A stretch of 64,000 nucleotides of DNA, taken from NCBI GenBank assembly GCA_911728435.2, contig OU452200.1, positions 29,279,715 through 29,343,714 of the forward strand. Reading direction: 5' to 3'. Positions 43,809 through 55,779 of this stretch are shown piece after piece. Position 1 is the first letter of the stretch; each line of letters begins with the position of its first letter. The notes below the pieces were generated by a model. The model was not told where the DNA came from and made no database searches. It saw only the letters and a list, made by a program, of their open reading frames with translations. Origin of the DNA: Apoderus coryli. Its lineage: Eukaryota; Arthropoda; Insecta; Coleoptera; Attelabidae. The position numbers and the translations under genes are program-made.

Positions 43809-44041
43809 GGAAGATGTTGTTGTCAAAAACGTGAATGTATTTACGGTCGATGGACAAGCTGTAAAACTAACTCATTTTCATCCTCAGAAAAATTTAATAG
43901 TTCAAATTTGAAGGGGTATAAGTCTGTAACAACCCACACCAATTCAAAATGCAGGACAGTTTTTAGATTAGTATATCAGCACACTTGCTGCTTGTCTGGA
44001 TGTGACGAACATGCGATTGATCAGAGAATTATAACTAGGTA
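43809..44041 (+). CDS. candidate cysteine-rich exon, unidentified
   Basis: Open for 76 codons with seven of its nine cysteines in two clusters: RCCCQKREC...GRWTSC near the start and TVFRLVYQHTCCLSGC near the end. The final cysteine spacing recalls extracellular Cys-rich modules, but I cannot name one. The frame ends at ACTAG/GTAATG, where a weak splice donor and a stop coincide. The next 270 bases contain another open frame in a different phase. Could be chance. Confidence 0.22.
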
Positions 44042-45020
44042 ATGCTAAATAACGTTAGTTTTGTACAAATTTAATTTACTTACCTGATTGTTAGTAATAA
44101 ATACTTAACTATATCTCAATGGGAACATAAATGTAGGTTTACATTGTGCCTATGATTGCTCTGGGGACTCAAAGGCCAACAAATAATAGGAATGCCGAAG
44201 CACAGAAGCAGAAAAATAATTTCAAAATTAATCTATCCAATCACGAAGTTATGTCAACAAATTGTACGCGACATAAAAGTTATGGACGAAATCATAACAA
44301 TCTACACCGATACTAAAAAAGCTTTAATGACCTTGAATTGTCACCATTGGAATCTCACAACTAGATAGGTGGACTGCAATGGATCTATCTCGAACTAAAG
44401 TTGCATACCGAGAAGGAAAAAAAAAGTGATGAGGCTGCAACACAACAAACAAAAAAAAAAATAAACGGGCACCACCCTTTCAGACTAATTGAAGAAGGGA
44501 GTAAACACCAAGCTACTCACTTCACTAATAAACACAAGAGTATAGGATAATACGAGTATATTAAGAGCGGCTTAGTAATCAAGTAAAATAGCACCTCCAA
44601 CAAATGGTAGTAATCATCGGAGAATACCATTTTAGTACATATATACAATATATTCTGAAATTAATCTAGATTTAAACATGGATAAAGTTGTCTGTTAATA
44701 AGATTTCCGAAGTTTTTAACTTATTAGGTATTCAGTGTAAAGGCATTTACATAAATTATAAAAGCCTCATAGATACATATAGAGAAATGTAATTTGAACT
44801 CATATAAATTAAAATGATTTGTTTCAAAGCAACTAGTTATAAATCTAGTTTAAATTGGGATTGTGGAAAAAATGTAACGACTTTTTTGTTGTGTTTGAAG
44901 AAAATGCTATTAGTAATATATTACAGGCATTCTGAAGAATTCAATTTCCATATAAATCAAACACTATCTGAAAATATTTTATATATTATGAGAGCTTTTG
45001 TCATGAATCATTTTTTAAAT
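44042..45020. other. no supported feature
   Basis: Short frames only. A-runs near 44450. Confidence 0.35.
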
Positions 45021-45025
45021 GCCAT

Positions 45026-45705
45026 TACCGATACTACATTAAAATTAATTTTTATATTCTTCATTCCGTTCTGTTTTCTAGCTGTAGAAAATTACCTACT
45101 TAAACATGAAACGATTTTATGAGAGGTACAACTTACTAGAGAACTTAAAGAAGGTAACAGTGCTTGTACACTTTTTTTCATTAAAAAAATTGAGTTAAAT
45201 AAAATTGTTTATTTCCAATTAATTATTAATTTATTTCGAAATCCATCTCAAAAACTCCTGCCCTGAATCAAATGGGATTTTTAATACAACACCATTACTT
45301 TTTAGTTGCCCAAGTACCAAAGATTGGAGTTGTGCGACGTGCTTTAGCTGTTAAATTTTGTATTCAAAATGTCCAAGAGATACTACATTAAAATTAATCT
45401 TTATATTCTTCACTCCATTCTGTTTTCTAACTGTAGAAAATTACCTACTTAAACAATAAACGATTTTATGTGAGGTGCAACTTACAAGAGAACTTGAAGA
45501 AGGTAACAGTGCTTGTACACTTTTTTTTAATTAAGAGATTGCGTTAAATAAAATTGTTTATTTCTAATAGAATATTAATTTATTGCGAACTCCATATCAA
45601 AAACTCCTGCCCTGAATCAAATGCGATTGTTAATAGTTGAAGTTATATAACGCACTTACTTTTTATTTGTGCAAGTACCAAAGATTGGAGTTGTGCGAAG
45701 CCGAC
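45026..45705. repeat. ~350-bp tandem duplication
   Basis: Unit 1 (about 45026-45345) and unit 2 (about 45382-45705) share GATACTACATTAAAATTAAT, AGAAAATTACCTACTTAAAC, GGTAACAGTGCTTGTACAC, CTCCTGCCCTGAATCAAATG and AAAGATTGGAGTTGTGCGA in the same order, with roughly 10% differences and small indels. Non-coding. Confidence 0.85.
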
Positions 45706-45709
45706 AAAA

Positions 45710-46300
45710 TGTCAAAAAGTTCTTTGCGAAATTTTGACCAACTTTTACACAGATATACTCGTAATATAAGCGAGTGCTTATGACTATTAAAATTAGTTTT
45801 TCAATCAGAGTAGTTAATTGTTTTCAAAATATTTATGAAAATATGCACAAGTATGTCAGATATATCAAAATTTCTAAAAATTAGTAACAAATGAAAATTA
45901 TTTTGCAGTGTCGAAGGTTTTCACGTAGATAAATACAAAATTAAACAACTCTTTGGAACAACATTTTTCAAAGTTTTACTCAACAACAAGAGTTTAGCAC
46001 TGCATACGAAATGTCACTTTGACAGGTAAACCACCTGGTACTACAGTTATCACAATAAAGCTAATTGCGGTATTTTATTTCATCTATCTCTAATAATAAT
46101 AAAAAAACTATTTGAAAGTATTTCTATATTGGATGACAAGATTTTGCAATAAAGGAGGAATATTTTTCTTGACTTGTGTGTTTGTAAATAAAATTTTAGT
46201 TGAAACTTTCTTACAAGGGAAAAAAGGTACAGCCATATGCAGAATACGAAACGTTGAGGCCCAGTCAAACTCAAATTAGTAAAGCATCTTTCGAGCATGT
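45710..46300. other. AT-rich non-coding stretch
   Basis: No supported feature. Confidence 0.4.
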
Positions 46301-46303
46301 GAA

Positions 46304-47021
46304 CAGGGTGTGCCAAAAATAAAAATTATCCTCTATATGCGAACGCTCGCTATATAGGATATTTTCCAGGAATGGTTATGAGCGTTGAAGCACCTTATAA
46401 CAAGTAAGTATTAGGTATTCTTTGAAATTTAAATATCAGACTCTCGATTTGCACACGGATACGCTCTATACTGTAAAGATGTATAATACACTTCGCAGTA
46501 AAATTAACGCACCACTAAATTTGGCACAATTGCAAAGTTAATTTTCTCGCAAACTGCTGAATCGACTGAGACTTCTTTTTTAAAGTGCAGCTGGAATGAC
46601 TTTGTGAAACAACTTTTCATTGAGATCGAAGTTTTAGACGGCAACTTTGATTTTTCAGTTTGTTTTCTGGTAAACGTTATTTTGAGTTAAATCTACCAAT
46701 AACTTGCAATTTATCGGTTTCCATAAAATTGGTAGAAACCACAACATCGAACTTTTTTGCAGCTTATAAGTTGGTCTTTTTAAAAAGCAATAATTTAAAA
46801 TAATGAAGCTTGTCGAAGCTGTCTTTAATTAATTTATGTGCAAAATTTACCCAAATGCCCCCTATATCTAAGCCAGTGAACAGTTAATGACAGTCAAAAT
46901 AATTCAAATGATTTTAGGTTATCGGTCCTGTAAAATTTTGTCAAAATCGGTTAGCCAGTATTTGAGAAATTAACAAAAAAGCTAATTTGACCACAAAATT
47001 TGGACACCCTGTATCTCGTTA
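46304..47021. repeat. possible MITE with ACAGGGTGTGCC-type ends
   Basis: ACAGGGTGTGCC at the left and GGACACCCTGTA at the right are inverted and bound ~0.7 kb of non-coding DNA. Similar ACAGGGTG ends occur singly at 15.39, 48.41, 54.44 and 57.14 kb. Boundaries uncertain. Confidence 0.35.
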
Positions 47022-48070
47022 ACGAAGGAGGAGGAATCTCCAGTTTTCGTTTGTTGCAACCATAATGAATCACCCTCTATAATACACCAGCCAACCCACG
47101 ATACTTTTCTAATACTTCAAAAAACGGGCAACGGTATTTCTTCGAAATAAAATATTTTTTTTTTAATTTTATGGAATCTTTGCTTGACTTTTGGTCCTCA
47201 GTGTATATAGGTATATTATAAACTTGTCAATAATAGTATAAATGAAAACGAACTGTACATAAAAAAAACGAACGACTTAAATGAAAATTTGGGAAGATTC
47301 ATATATACGCATGTTTTATATGCATACGAATAAACGTATCATTGGATAAAACGAAACCGTCTGAGTTATAAATAATTCACTTGATGTCTTCCATATAAAA
47401 TTTTATGTGTGGTAACAACCTTTAAAAGAATCTTTGGTTTGTTTCGTGTCATGTTTTAACTTTTCATTCAACTCGCAGAGCGATAAGCTTTTCAAATAAA
47501 TTTTCTGAAGAAAAGATGAGGTTGATTTTATTGTTTCGTATGTATGTACAGTGTGGATGATATCGTCGGTTATCTGACAAATCATTTCCCAATCACATAT
47601 TTCATTTCTAAACACATGCTTCAAATTTCACTGTCCTACTTCGAAACCAATCATAAGCAAAATGAAGGCAATTCTGTTGTATTTCAACACCAATGTCTGC
47701 GGTCATTTTATTTATATATTTTTATATCAAACCTCCCAGCAAAGATTAATGTACTCAATACATTAATCTTTGCTCCCAGGTACCCACATGTCATTTAGTA
47801 GAAGATATTTGCCATACGTCATTTATGAAATGAATACACAAGATTTTCTTGATTACAAATCATATTCTGAAAAACCCTGTCCTTATCTAATAATAATAAT
47901 AATTACTTTATTGTGTGAAATTAATTACACAAAAGGCGAAGTTCTCTAATCTCCGCCTTACTTCTCTTCCTGAGGTCTTACATAACATTTCTCCTGAGAG
48001 TTCACTGCATGCATTTCTATTTTTTTCCTTTAAATGTTATAAGTGATGGGTTGGCGTTTTATACACTTTC
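47022..48070. other. AT-rich non-coding stretch
   Basis: A 17-bp inverted repeat (AAAGATTAATGTACTCA and its complement) occurs at 47742-47774. No gene. Confidence 0.4.
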
Positions 48071-48079
48071 TTTTTCAAT

Positions 48080-48250
48080 GTTCCCACAAGAAGAAGTCTA
48101 ATGGGGCTAAGTCCAGTGACTTCTCTCAAAATGTTTCGTCCAGAACTTATATTTAACGCGAAGGTGGACGAATCGAGTATCGTGGATGATCTTCAAAATA
48201 CTGCAAAATAATGGTGACAGTATTGTAGATACTTCTATAATAGGCGATCG
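48080..48250 (-). pseudogene. mariner-type C-terminal fragment
   Basis: Minus strand SLDLAPLDFFLWEH resembles the SPDLTPLDFFLWGH block with the third catalytic Asp. Upstream sequence is too degraded to extend. Confidence 0.4.
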
Positions 48251-49185
48251 ACTTTGGCGTACCCTATATATTTCAGGCCTTCTCATTTAAGTGCACTTCC
48301 CTGGTATTTCAAGTTGTCTATGTGCTTACAGAACTGCCTTAAGAGGTCAATCATTCAAAGCTCATTTTAAACTACGATAGAAAATAGTTTTTGTATGTTG
48401 TATTCAGGGTGTGTCCAAATATTCTTTCAAAAAAATATACATGACATTTATAACATAATTTTATATTACTTTTCAAAAAACGATCAATTAGACGATATTT
48501 TTTATCCACATCTTTTTTTAAAAAAACGTTTGATCTTAATTAAAATTGTGGGGTATCAGGTATAAATTATAAAGTAAATTTTAAACAAATACTTGATATT
48601 AATTAATTAGGTACAAATCTGATAATAAAAATATATAGGAAATCGTCACCAGTAATGTTTTTCAAAGGAACATCTCAATCAATGCTACATACATGGTGGA
48701 GTTCCTTTCTTCGACAAGACACGAACAGTGCTAGAATTTATAGAGTAGCTAAGGTTGGATATGTACCTATACCAAATAACCTCCATGGGAACCGTCGTTT
48801 GCAGATCTTGTTTTGACGTTATTTATTTTATAACATAGAAAACAAATTAATGGACACATACAGCTGAAGCTATACAATGTGTGAGCTGTTTTGTGTGTTT
48901 GTGATCGTACTTATAACACCGACGCTACTCTATATACGAGCTGTTGCATAACAGTGCCGGCTTATCAGTTATTGAGTTTTAGTCAAGTTCATTTACAGAG
49001 AGTTTTAGGGTAAAGACAATTCACTATAATTTTCGCAGATAAAACATCAATTAGTACCGGTTTTTTTTTTATTATTTTGACAAAAAATAAACATTTGTCA
49101 ACGGCCGAATAAGGTGTTGAGAGAGTTATCATGCTGTAATTTTTATGTTAGGAAAAGCAGTGATATTATTATTAGTCACACACTT
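48251..49185. other. AT-rich non-coding stretch
   Basis: No supported feature beyond an AGGGTGTGTCC repeat end at 48406. Confidence 0.4.
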
Positions 49186-49190
49186 AAGCT

Positions 49191-49883
49191 CTTTTACTTT
49201 CCCGCATAAGGAAAGTAGTGTGAACCCGCTAAAAAAAAATTGAGATAAAGGTGGATATAACCCTTTTGAAGTTGCTTGAGACGATTAAGAAAATGTCAAG
49301 ATGGAAGTCTGTCTTTCTGTCGGTGTGTCTGTATGTATTCTTCCACGATAGCGCCTAAACGCTTTAACCAATTGAGCTAAATTTGAGGGAGTCCTAGGAT
49401 GAAGCCATTAGTTTTTAGTTGAAATCGCTTGACCCCTGTGATACGGGTGGACACAACCGCCAAAATTTCAAATAGCAGTAGATGTCGAATGAGACATCAT
49501 TTTAAAGCATTTTTCATCTGCTTTACAGCGATAGGTTATTTTTCATATTTGTCCCCATTATTCTCGAGAATATTGCGTTTAATTTCACCAGTTAGTTAGT
49601 TGGAACCTATAACTCTTATTAGAATATAATAAATTAGATAAAGGGTTTTTGGTGCATTAATAGAGCGTGCGCTTCGCATGCGGAAGGTTCTGGGTTCGAA
49701 TCCCAGCTATGGATAATTTTTTTTTTTAATTTTTGAATACAGTAGTTAGTTTATTGGAAATAAAGAAAATAATACTATTATAAGAAAAATTATTATTAAA
49801 ATTCTGTTTCGTTACGCAGGTTATAAATTCTTGATTATATTATATCTTGTCGGGACAGTTTTGGGGCGCCACAACCGATTTTA
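49191..49883 (+). mobile_element. complete tRNA-like composite repeat, copy 2
   Basis: Same order as copy 1 in the opposite orientation: TTTTACTTTCCCGCATAAGG hairpin region, CTGTCTTTCTGTCGGTG, GATAGCGCCTAAACGC, the tRNA-Ala-like block (49651-49713) with a perfect B box GGTTCGAATCC at 49693-49703, a T-run, ATTCTGTTTCGTTACGC, CTTGTCGGGACAG and ACAACCG end block. On the opposite strand a TAGCTCAATTGG A box is at 49368-49379. Confidence 0.7.
49651..49713 (+). repeat. tRNA-Ala(CGC)-like block in copy 2
   Basis: Contains GCGCTTCGCATGCGG (anticodon CGC) and GGTTCGAATCCC, followed by a T-run about 10 bases later. The 5' acceptor strand is absent, so it is not a functional tRNA gene, although its B box is intact. 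Confidence 0.65.
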
Positions 49884-49889
49884 TATAAA

Positions 49890-51435
49890 GTGTGAGTTAT
49901 CCAACCTGTCGCTAATCTCACTACATAAATAGACTGACACGGAAAAAATGCAAATTACTAACAGCCGTGTAGCTTAAGGCCTTTTCTTTCAAATGCGGCA
50001 TCTTTTTTTTTTGTAAATAAATCAGTCTGGTTGTGACCCTTGTTTGCAAAAGAGCTATAGTTTTCTCCTCGAGAAAATTTCACTTGAACCTGTGAAAAGC
50101 GCTCCGAAACTTGAAATAAAAATAAAATGTGTTAAAAAAGTAAATCAGATATTTTAAAGCCGCGCGCCTAACATTAAACAGCATCTACCGCTTCTGCGTT
50201 TTTATTAAAAATGCTTTTAATATTCATGAAGTAGCTTTTAATATTTACAACAAATTGAAATAATTTAATAACAGGGCTCAAATATGAGACTGTTGAGCGA
50301 ATGGAAATCTTGAGAAAACCGACAAACCAAAAGAACTCAGAAGTTTACGTCTACAACTCCTACACCTAATCCTCGAAACGACTCCGTAAAGTCGAAAACA
50401 ATGACGACAACAGTGCTACGCATTAGCTTAAATCCGATTTATTGTTATCGTTTAAAATTAATCTATATTTGAAGTCTTGCGTTATAAGCCCCAACTTCAC
50501 ATGCAAGGGTGACATCATCAGGCGGTAAATGTGAAGGGACACACTCTATGACAATCTTAACAGTGACAACGGGGGGCTTTAATTTAGAAAACGATTCACA
50601 AGCGTAAAAAAGTAATATATAGGAGATATTTTACAAATAAAGCTACTTATATGTTATAAAATGCGAAAATTGCACTAACTAAATTATTTAAGGTAAATTT
50701 CGTGAGCGCGCCACTGGGTAGGAGTTGCAATTTTAGCGTTTGTTAGGAATACTTTTATATTCTATAGTGGTTACGCCACTGTTAAAGAGTCTAGTGAAAG
50801 TGGGGGCGAGACTTGAGCTCGGCGATCACCCACGGCATTCTTTTGAATGCGTGTACTCATTAATACAGCGCTCCAGGGGACGAGAGTTCTCGACACCTCA
50901 ACTCGACCTTTAACTTAAAATTTTCCTTGCGTCTGATGCATGGTGTTAAAGAAAATAGAGACAATGAAATTATAGGAGATCTAATTATTTTTTAGGCATT
51001 AGTCAAAGAGAAGTTTTAGAGCACCTGTTTTTGCATTAGGTAATAATTATTATTAGATATTTTATGTCGAAATCATATTTTAAATGCATTGGCATATTCT
51101 GAGTATTATTGAACAATACCTCAGCAGAAACTGTAAATCAATCAATCTAAGTAGTTTTAGTAATGAAAAATTTGGGTAACGAGGAGAATCTTTTAGTTCA
51201 GGAATGTGTTGAGAGTATTTAAGACTTAAACCGCGGATTGAAAATCTCCTCTTTCCTTTTTTACTCTTAATATAACTAATTATAAGATATGTTAAAGCTC
51301 ATTATTTGGATACTTCGCCACTATTTAAAATTCGAAATATTAAGCAATCAAAATAATCCTTTCGGATTATTTAAAAGCCACAGCGTGATTGAAAAAATGT
51401 AAATTTGTCTGTAGCTAATATAAAAAAAAAAGTAA
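49890..51435. other. non-coding stretch
   Basis: No gene or RNA recognised. GC rises slightly near 50.75-50.9 kb without a signature. Confidence 0.35.
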
Positions 51436-51439
51436 ATTA

Positions 51440-51945
51440 AAATAATATATCCCAATCTGTTTCCGTTATTTTCTTCTATTTCAATTGTGAATTTAATTGT
51501 TGGTTCTCTAGAATTTAAAGTTCAAAAATTGTCTAATTCATTTTGATTTTGTGGCCAAATCGCGAATATATCATCGACATATCTCCACCAAATTTGAGGT
51601 TTTAGGGGTTTACATTGTATAATATGTGCCTCAATGTCTTGCACAAATATATTACTAAGGATGGGACGCAAAGGTGAGGCCATAGCCCTTCCGAAATCTT
51701 GATTATAGAAATGATCATTGAGTTGAAAATATTACGTTGTCTTTATGCACATTTTGAATAGTTCTAGTTTCATTTACATTTAACTTGGTTCTTCTAGTTA
51801 GGCTTAGATCATTCTCCAACAAGTTTCGAACTACTCTACAAAGCTCAAATCTTACTAGTAATTCGTTATTTGATATATTAATTTCGGAAAGTTTTTCTTT
51901 AAAATCTTTTGAATTTAGGATATATTTATGCGAGTTAGTCTAAAT
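51440..51945 (-). pseudogene. Penelope-like element reverse transcriptase fragment
   Basis: The minus strand reads YILNSKDFKEKLSEIN, NELLVRFEL (the decayed LVSFDV block), then after a frameshift FQLNDHFYNQDFGRAMASPL, LRPILSNIFVQDIE and IWWRYVDDIFAIWP, ending TIKFTIEIEENN. These are the RT motifs of Penelope-like elements (the FxFNxxFYxQxxGxAMGSPL and FWxRYVDD blocks). The catalytic YVDD is kept but the first catalytic Asp region and the G before SPL are changed, and the frame is broken. The GIY-YIG endonuclease that normally follows is not found. Retrotransposition by this copy is not possible. Confidence 0.75.
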
Positions 51946-54030
51946 AGGATGCGCATAAACACTTAAAAAAGGCCCCGAACTAAACCACTGTCATGTAAAG
52001 ATCACATTGATCTAGGGTCTAAGGTCAGAACACCGAATATGTGAGAAAAAAATTAGCAAATATCAGGACACTAAGGAGTTGGGGGTTGTCAAATAAGGCT
52101 AAAATATAAAAAAAGTTGACAAGTGTTAAAAAAAGAACTTCTTAACTAAAGGATTTGTGTCCGTAAATATAATAAAATAAATAATTTTGTGGCATAGCGG
52201 AAGAAATTACGGGCTCTACCTATATACGGGATTATACATTGGATTTGTCGGCCTGCCTGTGTGATGTATTTGCTATATGGTATGGTTTACAAATGCTGTG
52301 CTTTAAGGCGGATTGATGTTGGATTGAGCTCAACTATGGTACTCTGACGAGCTCATAAAAAAAGCGAAACGATATCGTAAGTATCTCTTGATCAATGCCT
52401 CAGTCTGCTTAAACAAAATTAGCCTGCGGCCCTGCGCATTTTAACAAAATCGCTTGGATAGGTAACTGAAGCCAGTAATAATTTTGTCCGCTATACCACA
52501 AAACTTTTTATTAAATAACCTCTTAACTTCAGTAAAAGTTGAATCGGATGCTACAATATAAAAAAAACGGTGTATTTAATTCATTGGGATGTTATAAATA
52601 AAACAGGATCTACGAGGACACATTTTTAATACCGCGAAATAGGGGATAACGGTAGAAAACCAAAATGGAATATTATTTTTCTTTTTCAATATAACCACCT
52701 GCAACACTACTGCATTTCTCAAATCTATGAATTATTTTTTCTAAAAATGTTGAATCATCTGGGAATTAATCAATAGGATTTCCAAAGGATGGCCGACTGT
52801 GCACTGTAAACTTCTTTCATCTTCACTTCACTACTACCAGAGGTCCAAAAACGAAGGACAACATTCGACACAGGTTTTTTTTCGGCACTGACCTTTGTCA
52901 TGCTAAGATAATCTAACAGAATTATTTGTGTATAAGGCGTCAAATTGTAAAAGTTCTTCGTTTTCTAGAAAGACTAGTAAATATGAGCAGCAAGAAAATA
53001 AGAATATTGTGATTTTTGCGCTCGAAACTACCCAAATCTGTAACATATTATTATGTCTGCTGCAACAGCAGCAAATAGCTGTTTTTGAAGAAGGGCCTAA
53101 AGTAAGTTTTTAAAAAAAATAATTTAGGTACGTGTCACAAGTAAAATTTTATGAAATAGATCTCCCAAATATTCGAAACCATAATCGTAATTATTCACCA
53201 ATCATTCTACAACTCAGATGTATCGACTGCGGGGGGTTAATTCTTGAAATCTGTGGAGTAGAAGAACCAAAAAGAGAAACCTGGGAGCTGTATTGGTTGG
53301 ATGCTCTACTCCTCGAATTTCAAGAATTGATCCCCGGATTCTTTTCATACATCCCCAAACGGTCACTCATCCAACTTCAACTGTCATTCGTGTATTTTCA
53401 AGCAACTATTGCCTTTTACTTTCCAATTTCTCTTTACTACGAAATGATCCTAATATTATATTTACCCTGTAACAAAATATCGAAATAACTCTATAATATT
53501 TACTAAAGACAATTTTGTACCGATATCTATACCTGTACATTAAATAGCCGTATACTATGTAATTGCAGTATATATTCCTGTAAATCACAATGGCAAAAAA
53601 AAATCCTCGCAGGGACACAGCGGTAGTAATTAAAGTAAACTTAGACTAGGCTATAAATCAAATTGAATGTAACAGGGATGATTGTTATCAGTTGTGTATG
53701 GCGCTCGTACTTATGCCTAGTTGATTTTCTTTATATACAGTGGCTCCAATATCCCCATGTTGTAATATTAACGTTGTTTTGCTGTATCTATATTAAATTT
53801 ATGTTTGGCTTTAGTTTATGTTTAGCATCAATTGCTTTGAAAAACGGAGAATTAAATGACAGTAATTTAGACTGTACGTTGTTAGTGTCTAATTCTTGTA
53901 TAACCTAACTGTAATTCCGAAAAAGATTTACACAAATTAAAAATAATAATATCTAAAGAATATTTTATGAAATGACTTTGTGATTTTTACTCGTGTATGT
54001 CCAATTGACCAACTAGCTTTTCGATAAACC
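51946..54030. other. no supported gene
   Basis: The frame 53132-53488 (118 codons) is open but begins without a good start context and shows no domain. A CTGCTGCAACAGCAGCAAA near-palindrome lies at 53056-53074. Confidence 0.35.
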
Positions 54031-54035
54031 CACCA

Positions 54036-54063
54036 CTGATGATGCCGCCGGGTGCCTCGAAAC
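54036..54063 (+). ncRNA. CTGATGA-hairpin-GAAAC cassette
   Basis: CTGATGATGCCGCC...GCCTCGAAACATGT, followed ~55 bases later by TTTTGTGGAGATTGACTTTT and TATTT, the end block shared with the 11.7 and 25.7 kb copies. The hairpin here is imperfect. It lies 2.1 kb from the Penelope-like RT fragment, an element class known to carry hammerhead motifs. Confidence 0.35.
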
Positions 54064-54129
54064 ATGTTTGGTGACTGAAGACCCTTAGAGGGTTTTATTA
54101 AACTTATTTTGTGGAGATTGACTTTTATT

Positions 54130-55770
54130 TCCCCATATCGAATATCGCACTCCTGTAGTGTCCCCGTATATTATTGGGTTATACCTCCAGATTCGGGGGA
54201 CATTTTAAATTAAACTAACTCGGATATCTAATTAGGAAGTATATATTTTATGATATATCGTTACAAATGCTAGTAGTTATTACTAAAGCTAAAAATGGTT
54301 CTCTTCTTAATTATTCTTAAAACTAGATTAGGTAAACTGTGTCAATCGTAGTTATTGATGACACAGCAAGACTACATAATCTATTATAAATATTATCTAA
54401 TAATATTTATAATATGTACTATAAATATAAAAATATACAGGGTAAGACATATTGCACTACACTCCACTTAAATATGAACTACTTTAAATTAAATATTATT
54501 ATTTTTAAGTTTTTATGCAACGATCATGTAATGATGGTAATTAATGCATGAGCATGAACCGGGATACGAAACGAGCCGAAGGTGAGTTTCGTATGGTTTA
54601 TGCCAGTGTATTAATAACAATTACATGAGAGTTGCATATGCCATTTTTTCTACACCCGATAAATAATTAACAACTATAAATATATTTATACTTGTATTGA
54701 CAAACGTCAAATGCACAGCATGCTTGATTGAAAAATTATGGGTTTCTATTGGTTAAAAATATGTATCGTTATGAAAAATCTGTATCATAATAGGTCTCAT
54801 TATGATACAGATTTTTGGCATATAAGTGTAATATTATAGTACGGGTGTCAAAAAAAAATAACTATATAATATGATGTGGACTTAATTCGTAATATTTGGG
54901 AAACTCTGACCTTGAATACACTTAAATTTAATTATATTAAATATCTATTTCAGTAATTTTCTAGATGAAAAAAAAAATGTCTATAAAGGGTCTCCGGTAA
55001 GATTGTGACTTAAACCTGTCAGCGTATATATATAGGGCAGTTCAAACTAACCCTAATTTGTCAAATAGAATAAATCCCTAAACACGCTTCTTATGGAGTT
55101 ACAGTGCCTCAAAGGTGAACTCCGCAACTGGCATTTAATGAAATTTTCATGTTTACTGTTAGCTATACTCATAAAACCATAACGCAATAGATGTTTCACA
55201 TCATCAAAGATGCTTGTCACGTTGGGCCAAGATTTTGATAGGTGTCATTTTACAGAGTTGAAAATTATTTTTTGAATACTCTGGTTATTCCTCTTTTAAA
55301 AAAGTATTCTATATTTATTTCGATGGAATTATATGTTTTCGAAATTCACAGGGATATGTTTAATCATTAAATTTAATAACATATAATAAGGTTAGCAGAC
55401 ACAAATGAAAATTAGATTATAAAAAATGCGTAAAACTAAATATTTTGGCCAATTCTTTAAATGCACAAATCGTAAACACGTGAGAGAATTGTTCTTTTTT
55501 TTTTCATTTAGTTCAACAGATTTTCGAAATGATGTGATCTCTCTCAGAAAAAAATATTATTGCCAGATAATAACATTATGTTGTATTCTTACAAACTTCC
55601 TCTCGTTCATTGCTGGCAAAGCAGGACACAACTCGTTAAACTTTCTGCAAATTCTGGCAATATCTTGACCACATTATCCGTGTAAAATAAATAATTTCAT
55701 AAGAACTACTTTTGAATAATTATTTGCGTTTATTTTAAAATCCGAGAATAATTGTTTCTAATTTCAACTA
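54130..55770. other. AT-rich non-coding stretch
   Basis: Contains an inverted repeat around TGTATCATAA/ATTATGATACA at 54781-54813 (20-bp arms). No gene. Confidence 0.4.
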
Positions 55771-55779
55771 ATATAAAAC

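Noticed and set aside
53132..53488. 118-codon plus-strand frame as a host gene
   Set aside because: Open but without recognisable domain, start context or splice sites; consistent with chance in this composition.
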